Of a DNA stretch of 64,000 nt, positions 49,522 to 60,369 are shown piece after piece. The stretch is from Rotaria sp. Silwood1. Lineage: Eukaryota > Rotifera > Eurotatoria > Philodinida > Philodinidae. The translations under genes and the position numbers were made by a program. Location of the stretch: positions 172,025 to 236,024 of the forward strand of contig CAJNOP010000109.1 of assembly GCA_905250075.1 (NCBI GenBank), in the 5' to 3' direction. Each line of letters starts with the position of its first letter. The first letter of the stretch is position 1. The notes beneath the pieces were generated by a model. It worked only from the letters and a program-made list of their open reading frames with translations, made no database searches and had not been told where the DNA came from.

Positions 49522-49712
49522 AGGGTGTGAGTGTTGATTCGATTCACACCCACCCACACCCACATCCCACACCGGCACGCACCCCCACACCTCCACACCC
49601 GCACAACGCCCACATCCACCCCCGCAACGCCCACACGCACACCCACACACCCACCCCCACCTCATCCACACCCACACCCAGACGCAGACCCATAACCTAC
49701 CCACACCCATTT
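49522..49712. repeat. Telomere-like fold-back with very unequal arms
   Basis: A short G arm (CAGGGTGTGAGTG, 49,521-49,533) and about 10 bp of spacer are followed by a 165-bp C-rich arm of CACACCCACCC variants (49,545-49,712). Long frames on both strands here are composition effects. Confidence 0.8.
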
Positions 49713-50121
49713 CGAAAATATTCAAAACAACTTCATCCACTGATAGAGCAGCTTTGCAAATCACGGAAAATAGTCAAACAAAATACTGAATGAGTCGTAA
49801 AATCCAAGTAGTAGCGAATTTTGCCTTCGTTTCTTCTTTGTTTTTCTTAGCTGAAGATTTCTTCAGAAGTCGTCTCCTGAAAGAATTTGAGTCTCATTTA
49901 GTAACAGACTATTTTCACTTTAACAAAAGGATTTTGTAAGCAATTTTTTCAGAACTAAATTATTTGCGAAGTGCGTCTCTCGTCCACACTCACACTCATG
50001 AGCTTCTCGCTCGCCATAGCTTCACTGCGGTAATTCTTGGTAGTGTGCGAATAGAATAGTTATCGGTGATTTTTCACCCAATTTCGATTTATTTCAGAGA
50101 GAAAGAGAACAAAAAAAACAA

Positions 50122-51186
50122 TTAACTATCGTTTTGAGTCTGTTGGATAGAAAATCGTTGAATACGATGATTGTTTTTATCGGCTATGTACAGGTTGCCA
50201 TGTCGATCGAAGGACAAACCCCTAGGACGATTGAACTGATTCGCTCCTTGCCCTCGACCGTTTCCACCAACAATGACACTACCCTGCTTTGCTCCGTGAG
50301 GCCACCGCATCACTCGATTGTTTCCCCGATCTGCCACATAGAGGGTACCCAACGTATCGACGAACAGTCCGCTAGGACAGAACAATTGTGTGACAAGTTT
50401 TCCTGGACCGTAACTCCCAGCGGCGATAATGCCTTCTGTCTCAGCTTTATTCCATTTCATCACACGGTGATTTAAGGTATCTGAAATGTAGATAGCTTGC
50501 TGTTGATCGACGAAGATGTAGGTCGGATAGTACAGTTGATTGAGACCATCACCTTTGCCATAACCACCAGCCACAACACTGCCAGTTGTCTTTCCTATTT
50601 CATATCGTCTTACTTCATGATTTTCGACGTCAGAGATGTAGAGACATTTCTGATCATTCATGGCAAATCCCCAACAATTGATATTGTCGATGAGAATTTC
50701 TCCTTGAGTTGAACCATTAAGACGAGACCATCGTACGACTCGTCGATTTCCGTATTCACAGATAATGAGACTATTCGTCTCTTTGTCAATCAACACATCA
50801 GTTGGGCGATTCAATTGATCCAATCGCTTTCCTGGACCATTACCACCAGCTACCACTCGTCCATTCCTATCACCTATCTTCCATTGTATGATACGATGAT
50901 TCCAAGAATCAGCAATGACCACAGTTTGATCATCATCGTCAACACAGAGACCCCACGGAGAGTTAAGTCGATCAGTGGTATAGCCATCTTCATGGCCTCC
51001 AGCAACAGTTACCCCATTCTGTATCCATCGAGCATTGTCTGGAATGTTAGGGATTGCTACAATGAAAAAAAAAGAACAACAGGAATTGTGGTTCTCGAAG
51101 AGATCTTTCTTGAAAGGAAGACTGCTACGACAAACAAGGTACTCGTCTTTGAAGGGAATCTCTTTGCAGATCGTCCTGCTTTTCAT
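50122..51186 (-). CDS. NHL-repeat beta-propeller protein (5' end uncertain)
   Basis: 354 codons on the minus strand. Six NHL blades start at about residues 77, 128, 171, 221, 271 and 321 and repeat every ~50 residues, each with the P-x-G/D-hydrophobic...hydrophobic-(A/S)D-x-x-N-H/N-R-(I/V) pattern. Examples are PWGLCVDDDDQTVVIADSWN and PSGLFVDTLGTLYVADRGNN. Between blades is VVAGGNGPG-like linker sequence. This forms a closed six-bladed propeller. The first 43 codons are doubtful: a pyrimidine tract and TTGTAG acceptor sit at about 51,057, so the true coding core is probably 51,056-50,122 with an upstream exon I could not place. No RING, B-box or kinase is attached. By family, NHL propellers bind proteins or RNA; the partner is unknown. 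Confidence 0.85.
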   Translation of the reverse strand: MKSRTICKEIPFKDEYLVCRSSLPFKKDLFENHNSCCSFFFIVAIPNIPDNARWIQNGVTVAGGHEDGYTTDRLNSPWGLCVDDDDQTVVIADSWNHRIIQWKIGDRNGRVVAGGNGPGKRLDQLNRPTDVLIDKETNSLIICEYGNRRVVRWSRLNGSTQGEILIDNINCWGFAMNDQKCLYISDVENHEVRRYEIGKTTGSVVAGGYGKGDGLNQLYYPTYIFVDQQQAIYISDTLNHRVMKWNKAETEGIIAAGSYGPGKLVTQLFCPSGLFVDTLGTLYVADRGNNRVMRWPHGAKQGSVIVGGNGRGQGANQFNRPRGLSFDRHGNLYIADKNNHRIQRFSIQQTQNDS

Positions 51187-51189
51187 GTA

Positions 51190-51880
51190 AACCGAAAGAA
51201 AAAATGTTAAGATTTTCTACGAAAACTTGGAAAGATTCTTTCTACTAGATAAATACAAATTTGACGATAACTAGTCTCTTTTCAAAACATGACAACGAAT
51301 GTGAAAACCTTGTTTTTTGTGAATATAGCACAACAGATCATTTTCATTAAAGTTTCATATCTCTGCAACTTGACTGTTTGTTGAGTGATTCTAAAGGACT
51401 ACGGAAATTGCAAAAAAACTTCATCGAAACAATGCTTACTCTATTCGAAACCCTTCTTTGAAATGTTTTTGGAGAGCCTTCACGAGGAACATATACAACA
51501 TGAAGAAGAAAGTCTTTCTCACCGCACCTTACGATTGCTAGCTCTCCGCATGCTGTGAATCAGAGGAGTCCATCTTGGCGGGAAAGAAAAGAAAAGAAAA
51601 TATTCCAGGATGCTAATCTAATAAGTGTACAGATTTACAACGCATCATTAACGGACTAGCTGTGCGTCTGCCTAAAAATGAAGTATGCAGAATCGAAATC
51701 ACCCATCCGTAGAGCCGTTTCGGAGTTTAACACAGTGCTCGTCTCTGGATATTATTCAAAAATACCCAAGCGTAGCATACGATATATGGAAGAGGATTTT
51801 TAATAATCGACAGATCCATTTTGAAACACCAAGAGATTCTGGCCCTGTCTTAAGTTCGGATTATTAGAAGAGAATAACAT
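51190..51880. other. No recognised feature
   Basis: Upstream side of the NHL gene. A missing first exon may lie here, but no frame with a matching splice phase stands out. Confidence 0.4.
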
Positions 51881-51884
51881 GCTA

Positions 51885-53420
51885 CATTAATTGAATGTCC
51901 AAAGATGAAAAAAGTCCCTTTCAAAGATCTAAAGCCTCGAAGAAGCGCACCAGTAAGGAATACTAAAAGAATCTTAACTGAAAGTTCATACGATGTCAAG
52001 TAGATGTTAATGAAGATTTGATGGAATGCTACAAGAATCTATGATACATGCTGAAACGATCTCTCTTTCCATGTTGACAGTCTCTCGAGGAATCACGAAA
52101 TAATGTCAGCACATTCTTATAGGAACCCACGCATATAGACGAAAAATCTCAGGTGCATCCGAACAATATAGTGTTAGCATGCTAATGGTATCTCAACACC
52201 ATTCTGCGAGGGTTTGAAATAGATACTGAAACGATAATATATAATTCTGAGAGGACATAGATCGGGTGTTAGGAAATGCTGAGCAACAATCTGAACGGTT
52301 GTGGAGGGAATCATGAGAAATCCTAAACAAGAGTCGAAGACGGCCTGAAGTGGAATTTGAGAGAATCGTAATAAAACCCCAATAGGAGCTCTCATGACTT
52401 AAACAGAATCTAATAACGATTCCCGCAACGTTCGCCCACGATTCTTGAAGAACCGCAAAAGGATCCTAAAACTGTCTTAAGAGATATTTATGGAATTTGT
52501 AGCAGATTCAAAGAGTATACCGAAGAGTATCAAGTAGATGCTGCGAGAATCTTCGGTGAACCCGAAGAGAGTCTTACTGGAAGCTAAGAAGCATCTAATG
52601 GCACTGCTAAACAGCTGTCAGCAGAATCAAAGAATAATCGAGAACTGGAGCGAATGCTAAATGGATCTGATCAGAATCCTGAGGGCATCTATACCTAAGG
52701 CTACTATGGTATAAACAAGATGCTTAAGGACCTAAAAGTATTCTAACACGATGCTTAAGAATACTAAAAGTACTCAAAAAGCATCCTGAAACTATCTGTA
52801 GGAATTCTAAAACGATTCTAAATGATGCTGAGAGTCCTAAAGAACAAGAGCACAATAATAGGGTGCTAGATGGAAGACAGAGAGATACTAAGAAAATGAC
52901 AATGAGACTCGAGAAACATTTAATCAGATGTTGAAATGATATGAACAGGATCCTAAGACCGCTTCAAGTGATGCTTAGAGAATCTAATGCGGATGTTATG
53001 AAAATCCTGCTACGTTATACACGGAACTCCAATAGAATCTCAAGCGGATTGCAAGAGGATCTAACGAGAATTCTGAAAGAATTGAAACGATGCTACTCAA
53101 ATCCAATCTGGATCCTAAGAGGATTCAAAGGAATGTCAAGAGGATCAATACCAAACCCTAAAAGCATCTAAAAGAGACTCTAGGTGCATCAAGACTCAAT
53201 ACTAAGCTAATATAGAGGATATTCGCATAGAATCATAGCGAAGTCCCAAGAGGATCTAGTAAGAATGTCAAGAGGGCTTGAAGAGTATTCTTGAAGATTC
53301 TCCAAAGATATACTGATAATTCTACAGGTATCTAAAGAAAATGTCAATAGGATCTTAAGCTGAAGCTGAGTGAATCTAGCGATTGCTTATAGAATCTAAA
53401 AAGGATCCGAAGATACGAGT
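51885..53420. repeat. Degenerate ~11-bp period minisatellite
   Basis: About 1.5 kb that can be cut into 10-12-bp units of the form TAAAAGGATTC. In one run the units are CTAAAAGTATT, CTAACACGATG, CTTAAGAATAC, TAAAAGTACT, CAAAAAGCATC, CTGAAACTATC, TGTAGGAATTC, TAAAACGATTC. Units are highly diverged but the spacing holds for well over a hundred copies. 11 is not a multiple of three and stops are frequent, so it is not coding. Confidence 0.75.
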
Positions 53421-53689
53421 TGCCTCATTTGAGTTCGGATATAAATGAAGAATTGAGTGCAAAGCAGTAATTCGGAAATAAATGAAACAAATCGAAACGG
53501 CACTTTCTCTGTTAGTCTAGAAATATAGGAAAAGAAAAAGCTTGCCAACATTATAAATTATAATTCGAGTTTCAGGACATACCACTCTACATTTAGAACA
53601 ATACGGAAAGAAAAAGTGCGCCTTTTCAATAAGCTACAAATATCACCTGTATGCTTAAACATATCAATTGGGATCGCACACATCATCTC

Positions 53690-53965
53690 AAATAAAGGAG
53701 TCAACCCATGAGATGCTGGAGCATTTCCTAGGATACTAGAGGCATTCTGTGAGGTGCTACAGGTACTTTAAGCAATGCTTGAAACCTTTTCTGGGATACC
53801 GAAGGCACTTCCAGAGATAGTAGCGGCATTCCATGAAGTGCTACAGGCACCATCCATGTTGCTACACGTCTCACAGGGAATGCCAGAAACATTTTGAGGC
53901 TGCTACAAGTATCAGCGGGGATGGCAGAAAACGCAGATGCGCAGCTGTGAATCATTCACTTGACT
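53690..53965. repeat. ~21-bp period array related to the 11-bp array
   Basis: Alternating units of the type TAGAGGCATTC and ATGAAGTGC/TACAGGCACC give a ~21-bp spacing. The sub-units are again ~10-11 bp with a G/T-C end as in the preceding array, so it looks like a dimerised derivative. Open frames on either strand across it reflect the 21-bp (seven-codon) period. Confidence 0.6.
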
Positions 53966-54149
53966 GTCGCGAGAAATCTTCGGCCCGTATACCAGACCTT
54001 TCATTTCTGCGTCGCGACGTGGGGGTGCAGCGTCTTCCGAAGAACCATGACCTATGCTCTTCTCTGTATACACAGTCACATATGTATTCAGTTCACATTT
54101 TCTTCCAGGAAACAGGATTTGTTAAGTGGATAATACAAAGGTGAGCCAT

Positions 54150-55035
54150 TTATATAAATTATAAATTATAATTTAGGAAAACTTTTTCTTTCGGGGTTTC
54201 AACAACATGGACGCGTTGGAAATTTAAAATTATATGCGAACTCGAATTAGGCATCTACTCTCCTAAGAGAATCGAACATGGAAGCTTATTGTATTTGAAA
54301 ATGACCCGAAATCGAATCGGAGTAGATGTGGGAGCGATGAATATGCACATTCATACCCAACCAATATGTTTTTAAAATGTCCAAGAAGCTAGTTAATGCG
54401 AATATTCAAATAGTTTTGTCTCTTCTTTTGAAAATGAATTTCAAATGAAAACAAAAAATATTTTTCTATTTTCAACGATTTTAAAACTTTTTCCTATTTT
54501 TGATGCTATGTATTTATTGAAATATTTTTTAAGGAAAAACAGATTCGTATAATAATTCAAAAAAAATAACAATAATCAATGTATCTATTTTTTCTTGAGA
54601 TATAAATTAGTTTTAGCGATAACAAGCCATAAAGACTATGAATCCATGATAAACACGAAGTTAAACGTTTCAGAGATATTCATTATGTCTTTGAAATAAA
54701 ATTCAATGTCATAGTTAAATACATCTTACCTACTTATAATAAAAAGATTTTTTTCTAGAAGAACCTTTAAGTTCACTATGAGGATGATGACAAACTAACT
54801 GTATATTTGTATTGCTATAAGTTAAGTCTTAAGTATATATGAAATAGTCAAAGAATAATTAAAAACTACGATGTGTATAAATATGATTTAAGAGCATAAA
54901 GGAATCTATGTAGCGTAAACATCTATCTATACTTGATGGATTACATAGTGAAACTTTAGAATTCAATAATTTGAAAACTAATAATACTAGTTTTGTACGA
55001 CTGTGATACAATTCCAAATAAATAGAGTTTATATC
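54150..55035. other. No recognised gene
   Basis: AT-rich spacer between the short-period arrays and the 3' end of the ADP-ribosyltransferase gene. Nothing recognisable. Confidence 0.45.
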
Positions 55036-55041
55036 TATAGT

Positions 55042-56189
55042 TCATATTCTTGTTTTGAGCGGATTGAAAAGCATGAGTTGATCATCATATAATATCCTTT
55101 CTAAAAAAAAAAGATCCTTCATTTAATTTCTCCCATTTAGATTGTAATCATTGCTGATCTGTTAACAGCTTTATTCAACTTTAATTATAGGTATCCGCCC
55201 GATAAATTCAGAAAGTATCTAGATATCATGAATATTGTTTGCTCTCAAATCTTTCTTAATATTGTTTTATTGATAAAAAGTTCAAGCGGTTAAAAAACAA
55301 AAATGCGACATATAATATTATTCATACCTGATATTATTGGTGGGATTTCATTTGAAACACTACTGATAAGATTCGTTGGAGTCATTATTACAGATGTCGA
55401 GGGAGAAATTGTACTTGATTTATGAACGACCGACGAAGGCTTTTGCTCGTTTGATTTAAAAAATGGTGGTTTAATAAGTGTTATCGGTGGTGTAATTTCT
55501 TTTAATTGAATAATATGAAGATCAGGTGCTGGATTCAATTGACCCAAGACTTCAAAATATGAACCTGGCATAAGAATAATTTCTTTTTCGGTATTTTTAA
55601 AGTATGAATGTACAGCAACAGATTTTCCATTAATACATTCAATTGAAAAGAGAGTACGTTTTCCATGTTTACCCAAAAATTGATTTGATTCAAGTACTTC
55701 AATATGAGTAGTACAAGAACTTACTCCCCACCAGGCAAATTTTGTACCAGTTTTGTATTTTGAATTTAAATCAACATCTCGGATACCACGCCATACTGTT
55801 CCACTTTGTGATGGTAATTTATATAGTGCAGTAAGGAATAATTTAAGATAGGAGAACCATGGTTTCAGTTCTTCGCGATTTTCAGCACGTAATGATTGAT
55901 TAAGTAATTGATATAAACTTGGTCCACCATCAAATTGCATTGTATACAAATGAATAGAAGCTGATTCTTGTTGAGTTAACCCCTCAGTTGGATTTTGACA
56001 ATTATGTAATGCAACAAAAACATTGTCTTCAATTTCATTAAAGAATTCTGAAACTGGTTCGACAGCGTCCGTAAGTGAAACAAGTGGCTTATCTTGATAG
56101 CCTTTTATGGGTGATAAAAGACGATTTACGGGCTCATTGCAAATATCAGTGAAACGAGACTTATTGCCATATTGCACAAGCTCGAACAT
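55042..56189 (-). CDS. Arginine-specific mono-ADP-ribosyltransferase (R-S-E type)
   Basis: The main exon is 56,189-55,328. The frame then crosses a good donor (CAG then GTATGA). A short last exon after a T-rich TTTAG acceptor fits at 55,100-55,042 (ERILYDDQLM..., stop), giving 306 residues with a 227-bp intron. The main exon is secure; the last is inferred. The start is the first ATG, with GYQDKPLVSLTDAVEP, NCQNP and LTQQESASIHLYT typical of the animal ART family N-terminal half. Catalytic motifs: Arg-134 in TVWRGIRD, WWGVSSCT (Ser-157/158, the STS position with Cys last), and E201-K-E203 in NTEKEIILMPGSYFEVL, whose second Glu is catalytic. FSIECINGKS and LHIIQLKEI complete the NAD fold. The enzyme transfers ADP-ribose from NAD to arginine. 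No signal peptide is seen, so it is probably intracellular. The Ser/Thr/Pro-rich tail (247-288) is variable. Confidence 0.9.
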
Positions 56190-57045
56190 CTGTTGTGTGT
56201 CGATTCACAAAAAATAGGGAACAAACCAAAAAATCTAAAAACAAAATAATCGAATCACTTTCGTATTATGTTCATTATTAATAAGATCGAAATATCGTGA
56301 ACAACTGAACAAACATAAAACGAAGCATACAGTTTATTGTTTTAACCTATGTAATATATTATCTTACACAAACACCTATCATAGAATTCAACTGACCAAA
56401 AATAAGTGTTTATATTTGACATTAACGAGTTCGGGAATATTTTCGATTCCGCAAGGAAACATGGTTGCCAAGCGCGTGGCAGATCCTCTACTATATAATT
56501 ATCAGAAATTAAGCTTGAGTAATATTCCTAGCGCATATGTTGATCGGTCACAAAAACAAACACTTTCTCTTAGTGATACAGATTATTTGTGGAGTGTGGG
56601 CATGGGCGTGCACCAAAAGAAGGCTGATACCAACACCCACACCCTACATGAATCTAAATTGATCACAGTTGAATTCGATAACTTATTTTACTTACGAAAC
56701 TTTGTTTTTCTCTGTTCAAGTTAATTAGGTAGTGTTCTGTCTTTCTTTGTGCAGCATATAGTAAGTAAATCAGAGAACACTTTTCTTCTTTTGTCATTTG
56801 TTTTCGCTGTACGTGATCGGAGTTGGCATCTTTTAATGTTCAAAAAGCTGAATATGACTCAAAGAAAACAGAAAATGGCAAAAACTATGTTTTCAAAAAA
56901 GAAAAAAAAAAGCGTATTTTTGATTTCTATACATTCTTGAACTTTTTCTTGATATCATCATGGGATAGTTGTGTACCAGTTGCTGATCGTTTAGAGTATT
57001 TAAAATAGATAATCAGAATAGTTTGACGAGTTTCATTTTAGTTGT
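56190..57045. other. Spacer with one small fold-back; otherwise no clear gene
   Basis: Apart from the fold-back at 56,591, there is a peptide-like stretch at about 56,823-56,920 (+; ASFNVQKAEYDSKKTENGKN) with Lys-rich continuation, but no start, splice partner or family. Confidence 0.4.
56591..56645. repeat. Small telomere-like fold-back element
   Basis: GGAGTGTGGGCATGGGCGTG, a 22-bp spacer containing AAAAGAAGGCTGAT, then CAACACCCACACCC. It is the shortest clean member of the family. Confidence 0.7.
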
Positions 57046-57051
57046 TTGCTA

Positions 57052-57418
57052 TCCAAACAGACAACAATTTGTAGAAACGCATTTCAGCGTTCAAAATGGA
57101 ACTGTAACTGTGACTCATTCACGCTGAATAGAAAAACGCAAAAAATCCGTTTATTCGCACAATATTTTGACTGTCAGAGAGTGAAAACGGCGAAAAGCTG
57201 TAGTTTTTAGTGTTCAAACATGCTTCTATTCTAGAATTTAAAAACAATGCGTTTTACCGTTCATTTTTTGAATTTGTCGCCGTTTTTTCTCTCTGAAAGT
57301 CAAAATTTTGCGCGAATAAACGCATTTCCTGCGTTCTTTTAATCAGCGTGAATGGATCATAATCGCGGTTCCATTTTGAGTGTTTAAGCGAGTTTCTCCA
57401 AATTTTTGTCTGCTTGGG
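57052..57418. mobile_element. Fold-back MITE with ~150-bp inverted arms and TA target site
   Basis: The left end TCCAAACAGACAACAATTTG and the right end CAAATTTTTGTCTGCTTGGG are inverted copies. The complementarity continues inward for about 150 bp (TTCAAAATGGAAC, CATTCACGCTGA, CGTTTATTCGC, TTTTGACT, CAGAGAG on the left, with complements on the right), leaving about 70 bp in the middle. TA dinucleotides flank both ends (57,050-57,051 and 57,419-57,420), which fits a Tc1/mariner-type target duplication. Noncoding, 367 bp. Confidence 0.85.
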
Positions 57419-57419
57419 T

Positions 57420-58110
57420 ATTTATCTGTTTTCGTATCTTTCAATAATTCTTTATTTAATCTGAGTCATATTGATATAATAATAACTCAATGCTATTTTA
57501 CACCTCTTTTTTTCGTCGAATAAGGGATCTAGCAAATTAAGTTTAAACAATAGACTAAACAAATATAACAATTATCGAAAATATTTTTAATGGCTGAATC
57601 TCAATATCTAAATTTATCTTATTCTATATTAATCAATATGAACATGAATAAAAAAACAAGAGGTTAAGATTTTTTAACTTCATGGTCAGGGATGGTATAG
57701 AGGGAAATTTCAAAAAAGTGTACTTTAGTTAAAACTAGTCTGGATAGTGATTGTTCGATCGATCGAATTCAATTTAATTTCATTTCGAATGTTTAGAAGA
57801 GATATTGAAAAAAAATAAAACCAATAAAATTTTCAAACGAAATATAACTGTTTTATAAAAGACGACGTTTGTTGAAACTTATTGTAGTTCAATCAAATTC
57901 AACGATGTTTTCTTATTAAGCACTGTATATGTGTTCGCATCTGAGGATCTTGAGTTAAATTAGAAACAAAAAAAATATGAAGTGCGACTTCGACTAACAT
58001 AACAAAAGTTTTTGACCGATTAAAAAGCTGTAATCATAATTAAAATCTTTTCTTAAGGCAAAGAAAATTATTAAACACTTTAAGATTAAACTTTGAAATC
58101 TAGTCATTAA
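57420..58110. other. No recognised feature
   Basis: AT-rich spacer between the palindromic MITE and the next fold-back. No gene or repeat seen. Confidence 0.45.
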
Positions 58111-58113
58111 AAA

Positions 58114-58203
58114 TGGGTGTGGGTGCGGCGTGTAGGTGTGGATGTGGATGTATTACTTATTAGAATCATATCCCACCCATACACCCACATCCACACCCAC
58201 GCC
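58114..58203. repeat. Telomere-like GT/CA fold-back element
   Basis: G arm GGGTGTGGGTGCGGCGTG and GTGTGGATGTGGATG (58,114-58,150), a 22-bp AT-rich spacer, and C arm CCCACCCATACACCCACATC to 58,203. The arms pair well. Confidence 0.8.
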
Positions 58204-59220
58204 TGTTCCCGACATGAAGATTTAACCATTGCTCTGGTAACATTTTTATGCCTATTATTATCAAAACTTTCGTTACACTAGATTGATAACTCAATGCTTA
58301 TCTCTTGACTAACTCAACATGATGCTATAGTATTGGCAAAAAAAGCAAGTAAACTAAATATTTAAGATTAAGAAGTCGTCTATGACTTTAGGTCAATCAA
58401 AGTTATAAGTAAAAGTGAGAGCAAGACAGCATATTATATCAAGGAGACTGCCAATCAAAAAACACTTATGAATCAATCATCGAAATCAATTTCATATCTA
58501 TCTAATTCGTGTCTAATGTCCAGATGATATTGACGATAGCTAGCTGTGTATTATTTAATAAGCTTGTCTCTATTTAAACATCATTCAGATAGGTTACTCA
58601 CCACAACGAAATCAATAAAAGCCAATATTCTGGAAAAATTTAATATTAACTGGTTATTTATTTGGCTTGAGGGTGGATGCAACACTGTTTATTTGTTTTT
58701 ACACATGATTCTTTTTTACTTGTGCAGTAAGGCAACTCTATACGTTTCTTACTCTTCGTTAATATGCTTGGTTTCTTCCCTTTCTTTTAATTTATGTTAC
58801 ATACTCTAGTATGAGTATATTGAAATAAGATGTACACGTGCATAAAGCGATGTGCTTCAGTGATTTGTACACGGTAAATACTGCACACGAAACAATTTCG
58901 AAACGCTTTCATACTTGAAAAAATATCGAGAAGCAAAAGGTAGTAGAAAAAATCAAATTCCTTTATATCTCGACGAACGTAATTATATTATATTTATGCA
59001 TACATAAATAAAGTGCATCAAAGCAGAAAATTTCGATATGTATTATTATGTATCGTTGATATCGAGTCAATACCATCACCCATATGTTTCTTTATATATT
59101 TCGAACATTTTGTTTATTAAAAAAAATATAGTTTAATGATATTATCAAATCTAATGGATTGAATGCTTCAAAACAGCACTATAGAAATTAGTTTATATAA
59201 TAAATACGGATTACAGAATT
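58204..59220. other. No recognised gene
   Basis: AT-rich. An 87-codon frame at 58,546-58,809 (+) is hydrophobic but shows no recognisable motif and is probably fortuitous. Confidence 0.4.
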
Positions 59221-59222
59221 TA

Positions 59223-59334
59223 GTGGGTGTGGATGTGGGTGTAGTGTGGGCGTGAGTGTTGGTGGGGTGTGGATATGAATAAAAGGAAGATTAACATCCA
59301 TACATGCACACTCACATCCTTTCACCCACACTCT
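59223..59334. repeat. Telomere-like GT/CA fold-back element
   Basis: G arm 59,223-59,274, spacer TATGAATAAAAGGAAGATTA, degenerate C arm 59,296-59,334. It lies about 100 bp from a second, larger copy. Confidence 0.8.
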
Positions 59335-59433
59335 AACTATTACTATTCATGTTCAGACGTACCTAATATTAAAAAATGATCGTTGTATTATTCAGTTTTG
59401 ATTGCAGTTGTAATCCAAGTAGATGATTGAATT

Positions 59434-59609
59434 GGGTGTGGGTGTGGGTGAGTGTGGGTGTGAGTGTGGGTGGATGTGGGTGTGGGTGTGGGTGTGGGTG
59501 TGGGTGGAGTATGGGTGTGCGTTTAATGAAGAGAAGATTCACACTCACACCCGCACCCACACACCCACACCCACACCCACACCACCCACCCACACCCATA
59601 CCCACACCC
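59434..59609. repeat. Telomere-like GT/CA fold-back element (longest, cleanest)
   Basis: G arm 59,434-59,523 with five near-perfect successive GGGTGT units, spacer TTTAATGAAGAGAAGATTCA, C arm 59,541-59,609 ending CCCACACCCTAG. It is flanked on the left by GAATT and on the right by CCAATTC, so the inverted symmetry extends slightly beyond the simple repeat. Confidence 0.9.
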
Positions 59610-59788
59610 TAGCCAATTCCGACCAATCTGACATCTTTTAATCGTATTGAGTGCAATCCGACAACCGTTACAGGTACAGCGATTCAAGATGATCAAGTTT
59701 AGCAGAAAAAATTGGTCGGAATTGGTGGTGCTTGGTATCGCAAAAATAGCATCTTTGAAGCCAATTTTCTGGAATTGGTGCATCCCTA
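59610..59788. mobile_element. Short hAT-like MITE remnant
   Basis: A perfect 15-bp inverted pair, CCAATTCCGACCAAT (59,613-59,627) and ATTGGTCGGAATTGG (59,711-59,725). The right side ends in GGTGCATCCCTA (59,777-59,788), the complement of the common hAT terminus TAGGGATGCACC. The left terminus appears cut by the adjacent GT/CA fold-back. Noncoding. Confidence 0.55.
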
Positions 59789-59799
59789 ATTAAAGCCAT

Positions 59800-60130
59800 C
59801 TTCATAAAAACTCGATTCAATTCTATTAGATTTCTAATTGATTATTTGAATTTGTTGAAATAAAATCGATTTTAATCGATTAAAGTTATGATCATAAAAA
59901 ATCGATTAAAATCTATTAGATTTCTAATCGATTATTTGAATTTCTCGGATTAAAATCTATTAGATTTTTAATCAATTATTTGAATTTCTTGAGATAATAT
60001 CGATTGAAATCGATTTAGTCAAAGAAAATCGATTAAAATCAATTATTTTCTCAAAATTAATCGAAAAATGTCGTATTTAATCGATTTTTTGTGATTTTTT
60101 TACAAAAAATCAAAATTAATCGAAAATTTC
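59800..60130. repeat. AATCGATTAAAATC-rich palindromic tract
   Basis: About ten copies of AATCGATT or close variants (GATTAAAATCTATTAGATTT, TAATCGATTATTTGAATTT repeated near 59,835, 59,920 and 59,970) give a ~75-85-bp sub-repeat at the left and dense hairpins at the right. Same motif as at 15.86 and 22.5 kb. Confidence 0.7.
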
Positions 60131-60369
60131 ATGATTTATTTTTAAATGGGATAAACATGATAAAGAAATACGTATACAATAAATGCCAAAAGAAGATGCA
60201 AACTAACTTTAGTTGTAAAAACACAAGACATTCAAGATAATTTTATTGTATGCAATCATTAGTTATATATGACAATGTTTATATGTGAATAGACAACATG
60301 CACATATTAAGAGCAACTAAATCGAAAACAAAATATTTGACGACATTTGAAAAACAACAGAAAATCGAT

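Noticed and set aside
49390..49930. Two exon-like pieces (MFHNKGTMSIVLDCYYRILI before a GTAAGT donor, and AEDFFRSRLLKEFESHL after a TTCTTAG acceptor)
   Set aside because: The splice phases do not join in an open frame, and no family was recognised.
50134..51210. Several + strand frames opposite the NHL gene
   Set aside because: Antisense shadows of a clearly coding minus-strand gene.
53833..54144. 103-codon + frame over the 21-bp array
   Set aside because: Starts inside the repeat array, Cys/His/Arg-rich from repeat composition, no domain recognised.
59369..59783. Gly/Trp/Val- and His/Pro/Thr-rich frames around the fold-backs (also at 49.5 and 63.5 kb)
   Set aside because: Simple-repeat artefacts on opposite strands.
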